Shown here: positions 1-5,686 of the stretch, in pieces
Position numbering within the stretch: position 1 is the stretch's first letter
How the letters are laid out: every line of letters begins with the position of its first letter
NCBI GenBank assembly: GCA_964497585.1
Contig: CAZCDS010000110.1
Location: 1 to 9,066, forward strand
DNA from: CAZCDS01 sp964497585
Lineage (GTDB): Bacteria > Desulfobacterota > Desulfomonilia > Desulfomonilales > Desulfomonilaceae
Direction: 5' to 3'
Length of the DNA: 9,066 nucleotides
Position numbers and translations under genes: made by a program
Notes under the pieces: generated by a model
What the model was told of the DNA's origin: nothing
What the model saw: the letters and a program-made list of their open reading frames with translations, nothing else
Database searches by the model: none

Positions 1-89
1 ACGAGATGTGGCAGACCGATGCCAGCTATCTGCTGGTAAAGAACTGGGGATGGTAGTACCTGATTTCGGTGCTGGACGACTTCAGCCGG
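1..89 (+). pseudogene. IS3-family transposase OrfB fragment (broken)
   Basis: Reading from base 3, the translation is EMWQTDASYLLVKNWGW, then a stop, then YLISVLDDFSR. This matches the start of the integrase core (rve, DDE type) of IS3-family OrfB transposases. The Asp of WQTD (codon 18-20) is the expected first catalytic acid. The stop is TAG at 54-56, directly before a TAC, where family members usually have Tyr-Tyr, so a TAC to TAG change would explain it. Similarity ends after DDFSR at about base 89, and the next two catalytic acids are absent. The gene is cut by the window edge on the left and is dead on the right. It marks an old insertion event beside the peptide cluster. Confidence 0.75.
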
Positions 90-329
90 GTAAGGAGTAC
101 CGGCAAGAAGGGCTCGTACCAGGGCGTTCAAGGAAGGGCTGGCAGATGCGTAACTGAGATCGTCTCAGCCGCGCGGCACCAGTTTTGCTTCCATCAGCTC
201 TTGTGGGAGGAGGCGCGGCTATTTTTCTGGTTCAGAGGAGCTGTCCTTCACGCCCGACCGCTGCCGAGACGCCCGAAATGGGGAGGAACCCCCATGATGT
301 CGGCATGATACGCTCTCTCGACGCTTTGG
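90..329. other. intergenic, no gene recognised
   Basis: This stretch separates the transposase relic from the kinase promoter. Short open frames cross it, but none has a ribosome binding site or recognisable protein features. It may contain decayed insertion-sequence DNA, but I cannot align it to any transposase part. Confidence 0.5.
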
Positions 330-358
330 TGGTCATTTGGGCGATCTTGCGGTATACT
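330..358 (+). promoter_or_regulatory. candidate sigma70-type promoter for the cluster
   Basis: TGGTCA (330-335, four of six to TTGACA) and TATACT (353-358, five of six to TATAAT) are separated by exactly 17 bases. Transcription would start near 365, giving a leader of about 60 bases before the kinase ATG at 424. No comparable promoter stands out before the next three genes, so it may drive the kinase to cyclase run. Evidence is sequence pattern only. Confidence 0.45.
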
Positions 359-423
359 TTGCGTCATTCGTTCAGATTATCGTGAATACCACGTTGTTTG
401 ATGCAGGCACCGAATTGCTGGAA

Positions 424-1323
424 ATGGCTGGAAAGACCTATTCCGTTTACGGCCTGAATGTTACGTCTTTGCTCCCCCTTCCGGAGCTTCCGGCCGGAGC
501 AGGAAAGCCTGATGTGACCATCCGGTACGGATCAGTGCCTGTGGTGCTGCCGGGGACGGCAAAAAAGGGCGGCTTCTTTCAGGCGGCTCCCGGATCGTTT
601 CTGCTGTTTGTGGACGGGGTGGCCCGTTACCTGGTTACCGGTGGTCGGCGAATAGTAATTGAACGGGAGCAGGGTGCAACAGATAATGAAGTTCGGTTGT
701 TCCTCCTCGGGTATGCATTTGCTCCCCTTCTTCATCAGCGTGGTCTCTTGCCGCTCCACTGCAGTGCTATCGCGGTGGGAGGAGATTGCGTGGCCTTTGC
801 GGGTCCGTCGGGTACCGGCAAGTCCACGATTGCCGGAGCATTTCTCAAACGCGGCTATCGTATTCTGACTGACGACATATGTGTGACCGCCTTCGATTCC
901 GATGGGATGTGCCTCGCATATCCAGGATATCCACAACTGAAGCTGTGGATGGATACCGTGAATGAGTTGGGGGAAGACCGACAGTCTCTCACACGAATCA
1001 GTCCGGGAATAGACAAATTCCGTCGCGCAATTCGTGAGGAGTTCTACGGAAAGCCGTTGCCATTGAGGCGACTGTACATCCTTGGTGTTTCCGATACTCG
1101 ACGAATCGACCTGGCTCCCCTAACAGGAGCGAGAAAGATTGCCGCAATCGTCGGTAGTACGTATCATTTGGGATTTCTCGAGGGTCTCGGAAAACAGTCT
1201 GAACATTTCAGGCAGTGCAATGACGTGGCCCGAAGCCTGGATGTCATCAAGGTGAGCCGACCGAGAGAACCTTTTCTCTTGAACGGGTTGGTGAACGTTT
1301 TGGAGGACGACTTCTCCCGATGA
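424..1323 (+). CDS. HPr kinase-related peptide kinase (lasso-cluster type)
   Basis: The 299-residue protein has a P-loop GPSGTGKST at residues 127-135. Before it is an HCSA motif (His112), matching the conserved His upstream of the P-loop in HPr-kinase-like proteins, and after it a DD pair (150-151) that fits the Walker B/Mg site. The N-terminus (YSVYGLNVTSLLPLPEL) is the usual beginning of the HprK-like proteins found in RiPP clusters. HPr itself is not the likely substrate. In the paeninodin family such kinases phosphorylate the C-terminal Ser of the lasso precursor, so a role on the precursors encoded at 4081-5421 is inferred. ATG 424 is chosen because an upstream TTG (337) lies between the -35 and -10 of a promoter and adds residues foreign to the family. 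The site before the ATG has only a weak Shine-Dalgarno. B1 follows after 45 bases. Confidence 0.85.
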   Translation: MAGKTYSVYGLNVTSLLPLPELPAGAGKPDVTIRYGSVPVVLPGTAKKGGFFQAAPGSFLLFVDGVARYLVTGGRRIVIEREQGATDNEVRLFLLGYAFAPLLHQRGLLPLHCSAIAVGGDCVAFAGPSGTGKSTIAGAFLKRGYRILTDDICVTAFDSDGMCLAYPGYPQLKLWMDTVNELGEDRQSLTRISPGIDKFRRAIREEFYGKPLPLRRLYILGVSDTRRIDLAPLTGARKIAAIVGSTYHLGFLEGLGKQSEHFRQCNDVARSLDVIKVSRPREPFLLNGLVNVLEDDFSR

Positions 1324-1368
1324 CGCGGAAGAGAAGACCGGATCACTCATAATGATGAGGAAAGTGGA

Positions 1369-1674
1369 ATGAACCGGAAGCGGAAGTTGGACCCTTCGAC
1401 CAAAGTGGTACGACTCGAGGGTCTGTGTTCGGGCGAGCTGGATGGTGAGGTTGTCCTGATGAGCCTGGACCAGGGTCGTTACTACGGTATGGACAGGATC
1501 GGTACTCGGATATGGCAGCTTTTAGAGACACCCCTCGTCATATCGGACCTTTGCGATCAGCTCCAGAAGGAATACAACGCCAGTCCCGAAGAGTGTGAGC
1601 GTGATGTCCTGGCTTTTCTCAATCAGTTGACCAAGGCAAACCTCCTGAAGGTGATGGATGAAACGGCTGGATAA
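1369..1674 (+). CDS. PqqD-like RiPP recognition protein (lasso B1)
   Basis: The protein has 101 residues, the usual PqqD size. It shows the family pattern: EGLCSGELDGEVVLMSLDQG, then YYGMDRIGTRIWQLL, then a helical C-terminal half ending in a LTKANLLKV stretch (GE.VL.d...g.Y..ld..g..iW.lL). PqqD-fold proteins (RiPP recognition elements) bind the leader peptide through a beta strand and hand it to partner enzymes. In lasso clusters with split B proteins this is B1, which presents the precursor to peptidase B2 and the cyclase. The start has an AGGAAAG-type ribosome site just upstream. The last 17 bases overlap the B2 gene, which supports translational coupling of the pair. The likely ligand is the shared PRLT.WE..RDT block of the four precursors. 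Confidence 0.88.
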   Translation: MNRKRKLDPSTKVVRLEGLCSGELDGEVVLMSLDQGRYYGMDRIGTRIWQLLETPLVISDLCDQLQKEYNASPEECERDVLAFLNQLTKANLLKVMDETAG

Positions 1675-2104
1675 GTTCATCAGTTTATCGGCTTCCGAGA
1701 GGAGATTGCTGCTCGAAGCCGTGATCGATCATTGCCTGGCAAGGGTTGCCATACTGGTGTTGCCCTTTCGATGGATTGGGCCCATCCTGGGGCGGCACAT
1801 GGGAGAAAGCCCGGATACCGTCGAGCCGGAGCAGAACGAGGTGGGCGAGCGCGTCCGTTGGGCGGTCAACGCGGTTGCCCGCCGGGTGCCTTGGAAATCA
1901 ACGTGTCTGGTGGAGTCCATTGCGGCAAAACTCATGCTTCGCCGTCGAGGAATACCATGCACCTTGTACCTTGGCGCAGCAAGAGATGACAGCCGGCAGA
2001 TCTGTTACCACGCCTGGGTCAGAAGCGGAGACAGCATAGTGGCGGGCGGGCCAATCGAGAAGTCCTATAAGGTGGTATCCACTTTTGGGGAACCGGGAAA
2101 ATGA
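1658..2104 (+). CDS. lasso peptide leader peptidase B2 (transglutaminase-like)
   Basis: This 148-residue protein fits the lasso B2 / transglutaminase-like family (PF13471 type). The core TCLVESIAAKLMLRRRGIPC contains the nucleophile Cys83 at a helix start. HAWV carries His118, and Asp125 in RSGD could be the third member of the Cys-His-Asp triad. The short linker LYLGAARDD before the His strand is typical. The enzyme cuts the leader from the precursor once B1 has docked it. The usual recognition residue is Thr at -2; the precursors here do not keep that residue cleanly. The gene overlaps B1 by 17 bases and its TGA overlaps the cyclase ATG in an ATGA junction, so B1, B2 and cyclase are probably made in coordinated amounts. 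Confidence 0.88.
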   Translation: MKRLDKFISLSASERRLLLEAVIDHCLARVAILVLPFRWIGPILGRHMGESPDTVEPEQNEVGERVRWAVNAVARRVPWKSTCLVESIAAKLMLRRRGIPCTLYLGAARDDSRQICYHAWVRSGDSIVAGGPIEKSYKVVSTFGEPGK

Positions 2105-4014
2105 GCGCTATTTGCGGCATCTTCCACATGGACGGCAAACCGGTATCTCCGGAAGACATGGAGAAGATGCTCGCCGCGCTGGCTCACAGTGGGCCGGACG
2201 GCATGGGAACGTGGCGGGAAGGTCCGGTTGGACTGGCTCACCTGATGCTGCATATTACTCCGGAATCGCTTTTTGAAAAGCTGCCCTTGTCAGACCCTGA
2301 GACCGGTCGGGTTATTACTGCCGACGCGCGCATCGACAATCGCAAAGAGCTGTGCGAGGGATTGAGAATTGCCGATCCTGAACGTCGAACCATGCCGGAT
2401 AGCACGCTGATTCAGAGAGCCTACGAAAAATGGGGAGAGGACTGCCCGAACAGGCTTCTGGGGGCTTTCGCGTTCGCCATCTGGGACAAGAAGAAGCGGC
2501 AACTGTTCTGCGCACGGGACCAGATGGGTTTCAAACCGTTCTATTACCATCACTCCCCGCGAATGTTTGTTTTCTCCTCGGAGGTCAAAGGGATTCTGCA
2601 GGTTCCCGGCGTTCCACGGCGTTTGAACGAGCTCGCATTGGCAAACTACCTCCTGCAAAAATTCGATGACAGGGAAATCACATTCCAGGAAGAAATCCTG
2701 AGGCTGCCCCCGGCCCATTCGTTGGTCATCAGGGCAAGCGGGTTGGAACTGCGTCGGTATTGGAAGCTGGAGCCCCTACCGGTTCTCAAGGTTTCCCGGG
2801 ATAGTGAATATGCAGAGGCCCTCCAGGAGGTGATCGTTCTGGCAGTACGAAGTTGTCTGCGCAGCACGTACCCTGCAGGGGTCATGTTGAGTGGCGGTCT
2901 GGACTCCTCCACGGTGGCTTGTGTTGCGGCCGGCGAACTGCGCAAACAAGGAAAGCGCCTGACGGCCGTTTCCTCTGTGTTACCGGAGCACCACTCAGGC
3001 GGCGAGCTTGATGAACGAGAGTATATTGATGCCGTTCGGGATCACGCCGGCAACATCGATCTCACCTATGTGACGGCCGAGGGTGCGACGCCCTTTGATA
3101 ACCTCGAGGATCAGTGCAACCGCATGGACGCACCGGGATACGACCCCTTTTGGTATATGACTGAAGCTTTGTTCGCGGCTGCCCGCGACCGAGGTGTTCG
3201 GGTCGTGTTGGACGGTAACGGCGGGGACACGGCAGTATCGTTTAGCGGCATGACCGGTGTGGGGCAGTTGATCCGGGAATACGCCAATCTCGTGTCGGGC
3301 AGTGATCGTGCTAGACTCCTAGGGCTCCGGTCTCTGCTACAACTGTTCAAGAATGAGTTCGTCGCGCCGCTGTTGCCCGACCCCGTGCACAGGCTCTACC
3401 GGCGCATTACGAACAGGAGACCGGCCAACTGGATATCAAGACATGCGATCCATCCGGATTTCGCCCGGCGCATGGGTGTTATTGAACCGGCAAGGATCAG
3501 GACCCTGCCCATCTATCGTTCCAGAGTTATTGAGGAAGTGCGCTCCGGTCAGACACAGCTCGGTTTGGAGGACTGGGCAGCTCGAGCGGTCTGTTTTGGA
3601 CTGGAGACCTGCAGCCCGTTGATGGACAAGAGGGTCATTGAATTCTGTCTTCGAGTACCTGCCGGACAGCACGAGCGTAAAGGTCTTCGCCGGAGCCTGG
3701 TCCGCAGAGCCATGGACGGTGTGCTGCCCCCTAAGGTGCAACGGCGCACCACGAAGGGTGCGTTCACCCCTGATTATCACCGCAGGGTTGTAGCGGCCAA
3801 ACCCCGGCTTCGGAAGTTCTTGTCCGGTTCCTCGGACCATGATCCCGTTTGGCAATACATCGACAAGTCCAAGATAGCCGACCTCTTGGAAGACGTGAGA
3901 CCCTGGAACACAGGGTCACCCTGGGATACCGATGCCCAGCGGATACTGGGTCGCGGGCTTATGGCGGCATCCTTTGTTCGTTGGATGAGGAACCACCAGG
4001 AAATGCTTGACTAA
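2101..4014 (+). CDS. asparagine synthetase-like lasso macrolactam cyclase (LasC type)
   Basis: The 637-residue protein has an N-terminal class II glutaminase-like domain (about 1-210: ICGIF, SGPDG at 30-34, GAFAFAIWD, ARDQMGFKPFYY, SSEVKGIL) and a C-terminal synthetase domain. The ATP pyrophosphatase loop SGGLDSS is at 264-270 and DGNGGD at 371-376. The late block CSPLMDKRVIEF... LRRSLVRRAM... LPPKVQRRTTKG is typical of the family. In lasso clusters such proteins adenylate an Asp or Glu side chain and join it to the new N-terminus. Ammonia from glutamine is not needed. Consistent with this, the possible nucleophile Cys5 is not at position 2 and the usual RGPDG reads SGPDG. An ordinary asparagine synthetase is unlikely given the overlap with B2 and the precursors directly downstream. 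Confidence 0.9.
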   Translation: MSAICGIFHMDGKPVSPEDMEKMLAALAHSGPDGMGTWREGPVGLAHLMLHITPESLFEKLPLSDPETGRVITADARIDNRKELCEGLRIADPERRTMPDSTLIQRAYEKWGEDCPNRLLGAFAFAIWDKKKRQLFCARDQMGFKPFYYHHSPRMFVFSSEVKGILQVPGVPRRLNELALANYLLQKFDDREITFQEEILRLPPAHSLVIRASGLELRRYWKLEPLPVLKVSRDSEYAEALQEVIVLAVRSCLRSTYPAGVMLSGGLDSSTVACVAAGELRKQGKRLTAVSSVLPEHHSGGELDEREYIDAVRDHAGNIDLTYVTAEGATPFDNLEDQCNRMDAPGYDPFWYMTEALFAAARDRGVRVVLDGNGGDTAVSFSGMTGVGQLIREYANLVSGSDRARLLGLRSLLQLFKNEFVAPLLPDPVHRLYRRITNRRPANWISRHAIHPDFARRMGVIEPARIRTLPIYRSRVIEEVRSGQTQLGLEDWAARAVCFGLETCSPLMDKRVIEFCLRVPAGQHERKGLRRSLVRRAMDGVLPPKVQRRTTKGAFTPDYHRRVVAAKPRLRKFLSGSSDHDPVWQYIDKSKIADLLEDVRPWNTGSPWDTDAQRILGRGLMAASFVRWMRNHQEMLD

Positions 4015-4040
4015 TCGGCATGCCGACGGTACGCTGCCGT
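4015..4040. repeat. two adjacent inverted repeats between cyclase and first precursor
   Basis: TCGGCATGCCGA (4015-4026) is a perfect 12-base palindrome directly after the cyclase stop. It is followed by ACGGTA-CGC-TGCCGT (4026-4040), a stem with one G-T pair. No T-run follows, so a classical intrinsic terminator is not shown. A processing or stability element that lets precursor RNA outnumber enzyme RNA is one possible role. Confidence 0.35.
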
Positions 4041-4080
4041 TGATCCAGGTGTCCGACATCGACGTGGAGGGAGAAGGACC

Positions 4081-4278
4081 GTGAACAAGACTGTTGCCCA
4101 GGGCAAGGATCTTGGTGTGTGTCAACCTGAAGGGTTCGCCGAGCAGGAGAAGGAATGGCAGCCACCTCGTTTGACAGTATGGGAGGTCGTGCGGGATACC
4201 AGCATGAGTACTGCTGTTACCAAAACCGGGAGTGGCGCCGACAGTCGTGGCATGCGAGACGTTACCTCGGTAACCTAG
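4081..4278 (+). CDS. lasso-type RiPP precursor peptide 1
   Basis: The peptide has 65 residues and starts with GTG. A strong site (GGAGGGAGAAGG, 4066-4077) decides the start, and MNK is shared by all four precursors. The leader carries WQPPRLTVWEVVRDT (26-40), resembling the lasso recognition motif YxxPxLxxxG...T with Trp for Tyr and Trp for Gly. A variable stretch (41-47) follows, then the near-invariant KTGSGADSRGMRDV and a short tail TSVT. The most plausible core is Gly52 to Thr65 (GADSRGMRDVTSVT), with a 9-residue ring closed on Asp60. This is the only register that puts Gly at 1 and an acidic residue at 7-9. The residue at -2 is then Gly, not Thr. It ends in Thr, so a Ser-specific terminal kinase would have to accept Thr. 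Confidence 0.85.
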   Translation: MNKTVAQGKDLGVCQPEGFAEQEKEWQPPRLTVWEVVRDTSMSTAVTKTGSGADSRGMRDVTSVT

Positions 4279-4458
4279 CCTGGAGAGCCGCTGCATCGGA
4301 GGGCCGGCCTCCTCGTCGACCGGTTGAGCTCGCCGGCGTTGCATTGACGGAAGCTCAGTTTGATCCACGGGGTAAGGAAGGTGAGTTTTCGGTACGACCT
4401 TGATCCCCAATACGGTTTGGAAGCAGGAATCGAGACCGTAAGCGCAAGGAGAAGGCGC
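4279..4458. repeat. conserved spacer 1 of the precursor array
   Basis: This 180-base spacer has two parts shared with the other spacers. A block just after the stop (about 4288-4317) contains GGAGGGCCGGCCTCC (4298-4312), a GC-rich near-palindrome able to form a short stem. A block before the next gene contains TACGACCTTGATCCC and GGTTTGGAAGCAGGA, like the bases before precursors 3 and 4. No T-run follows the stem. Confidence 0.6.
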
Positions 4459-4653
4459 GTGAACAAGTCTCATGATCAAGGAAAGAATCTGCCTACGTGC
4501 CAAACTGCCGGACCCGCAGGACAGGAGATGGTATGGCAGCCGCCTCGTTTGACCATATGGGAGCTCGTCCGGGATACCGGCGAGATTGCTCCTAATAAGA
4601 TCGGAAGCGGTGCCGACAGTCGTGGCATGCGAGACGTTACCCCGGTAACCTAG
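4459..4653 (+). CDS. lasso-type RiPP precursor peptide 2
   Basis: The peptide has 64 residues and starts with GTG after AAGGAG (4446-4451) with a 7-base gap. An upstream ATG at 4360 is open in frame, but it precedes the shared MNK start and the ribosome site, so it is not used. The leader block WQPPRLTIWELVRDT lies at 26-40. The middle is GEIAPN, then KIGS and the putative core Gly51 to Thr64 (GADSRGMRDVTPVT), whose ring residues are identical to precursor 1. Ile replaces Thr at -3, showing that a Thr near the junction is not strictly kept. The tail differs from precursor 1 by one residue (Pro for Ser), so the mature products would differ by one residue. Confidence 0.85.
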   Translation: MNKSHDQGKNLPTCQTAGPAGQEMVWQPPRLTIWELVRDTGEIAPNKIGSGADSRGMRDVTPVT

Positions 4654-4839
4654 CCGGGAGGGCCGCTGCTTCGAAGGGTCGGCCACCCCCTGCCTTACTC
4701 GTGCTCGTTTCTGCGATAATGGCGCAAGCTCAACGTGCTGAATCTATCAACTACGTCGAGTTTTGGCCTGAACCTCGTTCGTGAATAGGGTCTGGAACCA
4801 GTATGCTGTGCAATAATGCGAGGGAGCAGGAGGGGGGTG
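4654..4839. repeat. conserved spacer 2 of the precursor array
   Basis: This 186-base spacer is the most divergent. The block after the stop (GCCGCTGCTTCGAAGGGTC near 4663-4681) matches spacer 1 at its start, but the palindromic CCGGCC stem is lost. The block before precursor 3 (GAACCTCGTTCGTGAATAGG, GTCTGGAACCAG) matches the equivalent stretch before precursor 4. Confidence 0.55.
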
Positions 4840-5037
4840 ATGAATAAAGCTAATGACATGGGAAAGGAACCGCGTGGATCCCAATACGTGGGGACTCCTG
4901 AGCAGGAGAAGGGAAGGCAACTGCCTCGTTTGACCGTGTGGGAGGTAGCCCGCGACACCGGCATGGGTGTTATCACTGATAAGACGGGGAGTGGTGCCGA
5001 TAGTCATGGCATGCGGGACGTCATCCTCTCGGGCTAG
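4840..5037 (+). CDS. lasso-type RiPP precursor peptide 3
   Basis: The peptide has 65 residues and starts with ATG six bases after AGGAGG (4828-4833). A GTG directly before the ATG is also in frame, but MNK alignment favours the ATG. In the leader block, Gln-Leu-Pro replaces QPP and Arg replaces the Trp at the Tyr-like position (RQLPRLTVWEVARDT). The putative core is Gly52 to Gly65 (GADSHGMRDVILSG), with His for Arg at ring position 5. The tail ILSG is the most divergent of the four and ends in Gly after Ser. It therefore lacks a C-terminal Ser or Thr and should escape a kinase acting strictly on the last residue. Confidence 0.85.
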   Translation: MNKANDMGKEPRGSQYVGTPEQEKGRQLPRLTVWEVARDTGMGVITDKTGSGADSHGMRDVILSG

Positions 5038-5217
5038 ACCGGAGGGTAGCTGCATAGAGGGTCAGGTCTCCTCGTCCGACATGTGTGTTCGCCGATGGCA
5101 TGGCGAGGCAGGTTCAACTTGCGGAATCCGTGAACGAAGATCAGCTTTCGGCACGACCTTGTTTGTGAATAGAGTTTGACAGCAGGACACGATGCCATAA
5201 TCCGAGGAAGAAGTACC
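5038..5217. repeat. conserved spacer 3 of the precursor array
   Basis: This 180-base spacer is the same length as spacer 1. It holds the post-stop block (AGCTGCATAGAGGGTCAGG... CTCCTCGTC, about 5047-5076) and a middle element GAGGCAGGTTCAACTTGCGG that recurs after precursor 4. It also holds CGGCACGACCTTGTTTGTG and GTTTGACAGCAGGA before the next gene. TTGACA at 5176-5181 looks like a -35 box, but the nearest CATAAT is only 14 bases away. Confidence 0.6.
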
Positions 5218-5421
5218 ATGAACAAATCTGATGAGCTGGGAAAGGAGTCGGCTGTGCGCCAGGCTGCCGGGTTGCCTGAGCAAGAGAAAAAGTGGCAGGC
5301 GCCTCGTTTGACCGTATGGGAAGTAGCCCGGGATACCCGCATGGGCTTTACCGTTAGTACTAAGACCGGGAGCGGTCCCGATAGCCATGGCATGCGAGAC
5401 GTTACCCCCCCAGATAGCTGA
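5218..5421 (+). CDS. lasso-type RiPP precursor peptide 4 (frame-shifted tail)
   Basis: The peptide has 67 residues and starts with ATG, with GAGGA at 5204-5208. The leader block is WQAPRLTVWEVARDT. The middle stretch RMGFTVST is one residue longer than in precursor 1. The putative core is Gly53 to Ser67 (GPDSHGMRDVTPPDS), with Pro for Ala at ring position 2. The end is unusual. Relative to the other copies one base is missing in a run of seven C, so the ancestral TAG (5416-5418) is read out of frame and translation stops at TGA 5419-5421. This adds Asp-Ser, making it the only precursor with a C-terminal Ser. With one more C it would end VTPPR and have a 14-residue core like the others. Either a real shift or a sequencing error could explain this. 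Confidence 0.83.
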   Translation: MNKSDELGKESAVRQAAGLPEQEKKWQAPRLTVWEVARDTRMGFTVSTKTGSGPDSHGMRDVTPPDS

Positions 5422-5686
5422 AAGACCGCTGCATCGGAAGGCCGGCCTCCTCGTCCCTCGGTTGTGCTCCTTGATGGAGTGGGGAGGCAGGCTCAACTTC
5501 CGGCACCGGGACCGAAGTCGGTAAGAAATTGCTGGACCATCCCGCTTGGTGCTCTTGGCGCGGGAAGTGGTTTTAGTGTCACACACGGCCCACTGGAGGG
5601 TGAAATCTGTGGGGGAGAGGTCCTTCGGATGAGGCAACTCTCGCGACTCGCCCAGTGATCACCGCGTAATCCCGATAGCGAAAACC
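5422..5686. other. partial repeat unit followed by unassigned spacer
   Basis: The first ~100 bases are the partial fifth array unit, including the near-palindrome GGAAGGCCGGCCTCC (5436-5450). From about 5521 to 5686 I see no gene, no precursor remnant and no clear terminator. The open frame at 5464-5658 has no ribosome site and starts inside repeat DNA. No convincing promoter for the radical SAM gene is visible. Confidence 0.5.

Larger units (their letters stand above)
4081..5520. repeat. tandem array: four precursor-plus-spacer units and a partial fifth
   Basis: Precursor starts lie 378, 381 and 378 bases apart and all sit in the same reading phase. Both genes and spacers are recognisably similar, so the unit of duplication was gene plus spacer. 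After precursor 4 the post-stop block returns (GACCGCTGCATCGGAAGGCC, CTCCTCGTC, about 5424-5456), as does the GAGGCAGGCTCAACTTCCGG element. Similarity then fades near 5520 with no fifth gene. Identity is highest over the leader block and ring and lowest over the variable middle, the tail and the spacer centres. Confidence 0.8.

Noticed and set aside
337..423. Upstream TTG start extending the kinase by 29 residues
   Set aside because: The TTG overlaps the candidate promoter and has no ribosome site. Family-like sequence begins at the ATG at 424.
1288..1323. Kinase C-terminus (LEDDFSR) resembling the transposase phrase LDDFSR at the window start
   Set aside because: The similarity is only a few residues with different codons and no flanking similarity, so it is most likely chance.
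3916..4686. Long minus-strand open frame (256 codons) opposite the cyclase end and precursors 1-2
   Set aside because: It is a shadow: it contains the same antisense phrase twice because the array units share phase, has no protein features, and lies opposite well-supported genes.
5176..5201. TTGACA...CATAAT as a promoter for precursor 4
   Set aside because: The spacer is only 14 bases, and the TTGACA is not kept at the equivalent place before precursors 2 and 3.
4081..5520. Array considered as CRISPR
   Set aside because: The repeat unit is about 380 bases and encodes proteins. There are no short direct repeats with unique spacers and no cas genes.
5062..5637. Long minus-strand open frame (191 codons) opposite precursor 4
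   Set aside because: Same cause: antisense of the repeat unit, with no ribosome site or recognisable domain.
5464..5658. Possible fifth precursor or small protein after the array
   Set aside because: It lacks the MNK start, the PRLT leader block and the GSGADS core, has no ribosome site, and begins inside the partial repeat.
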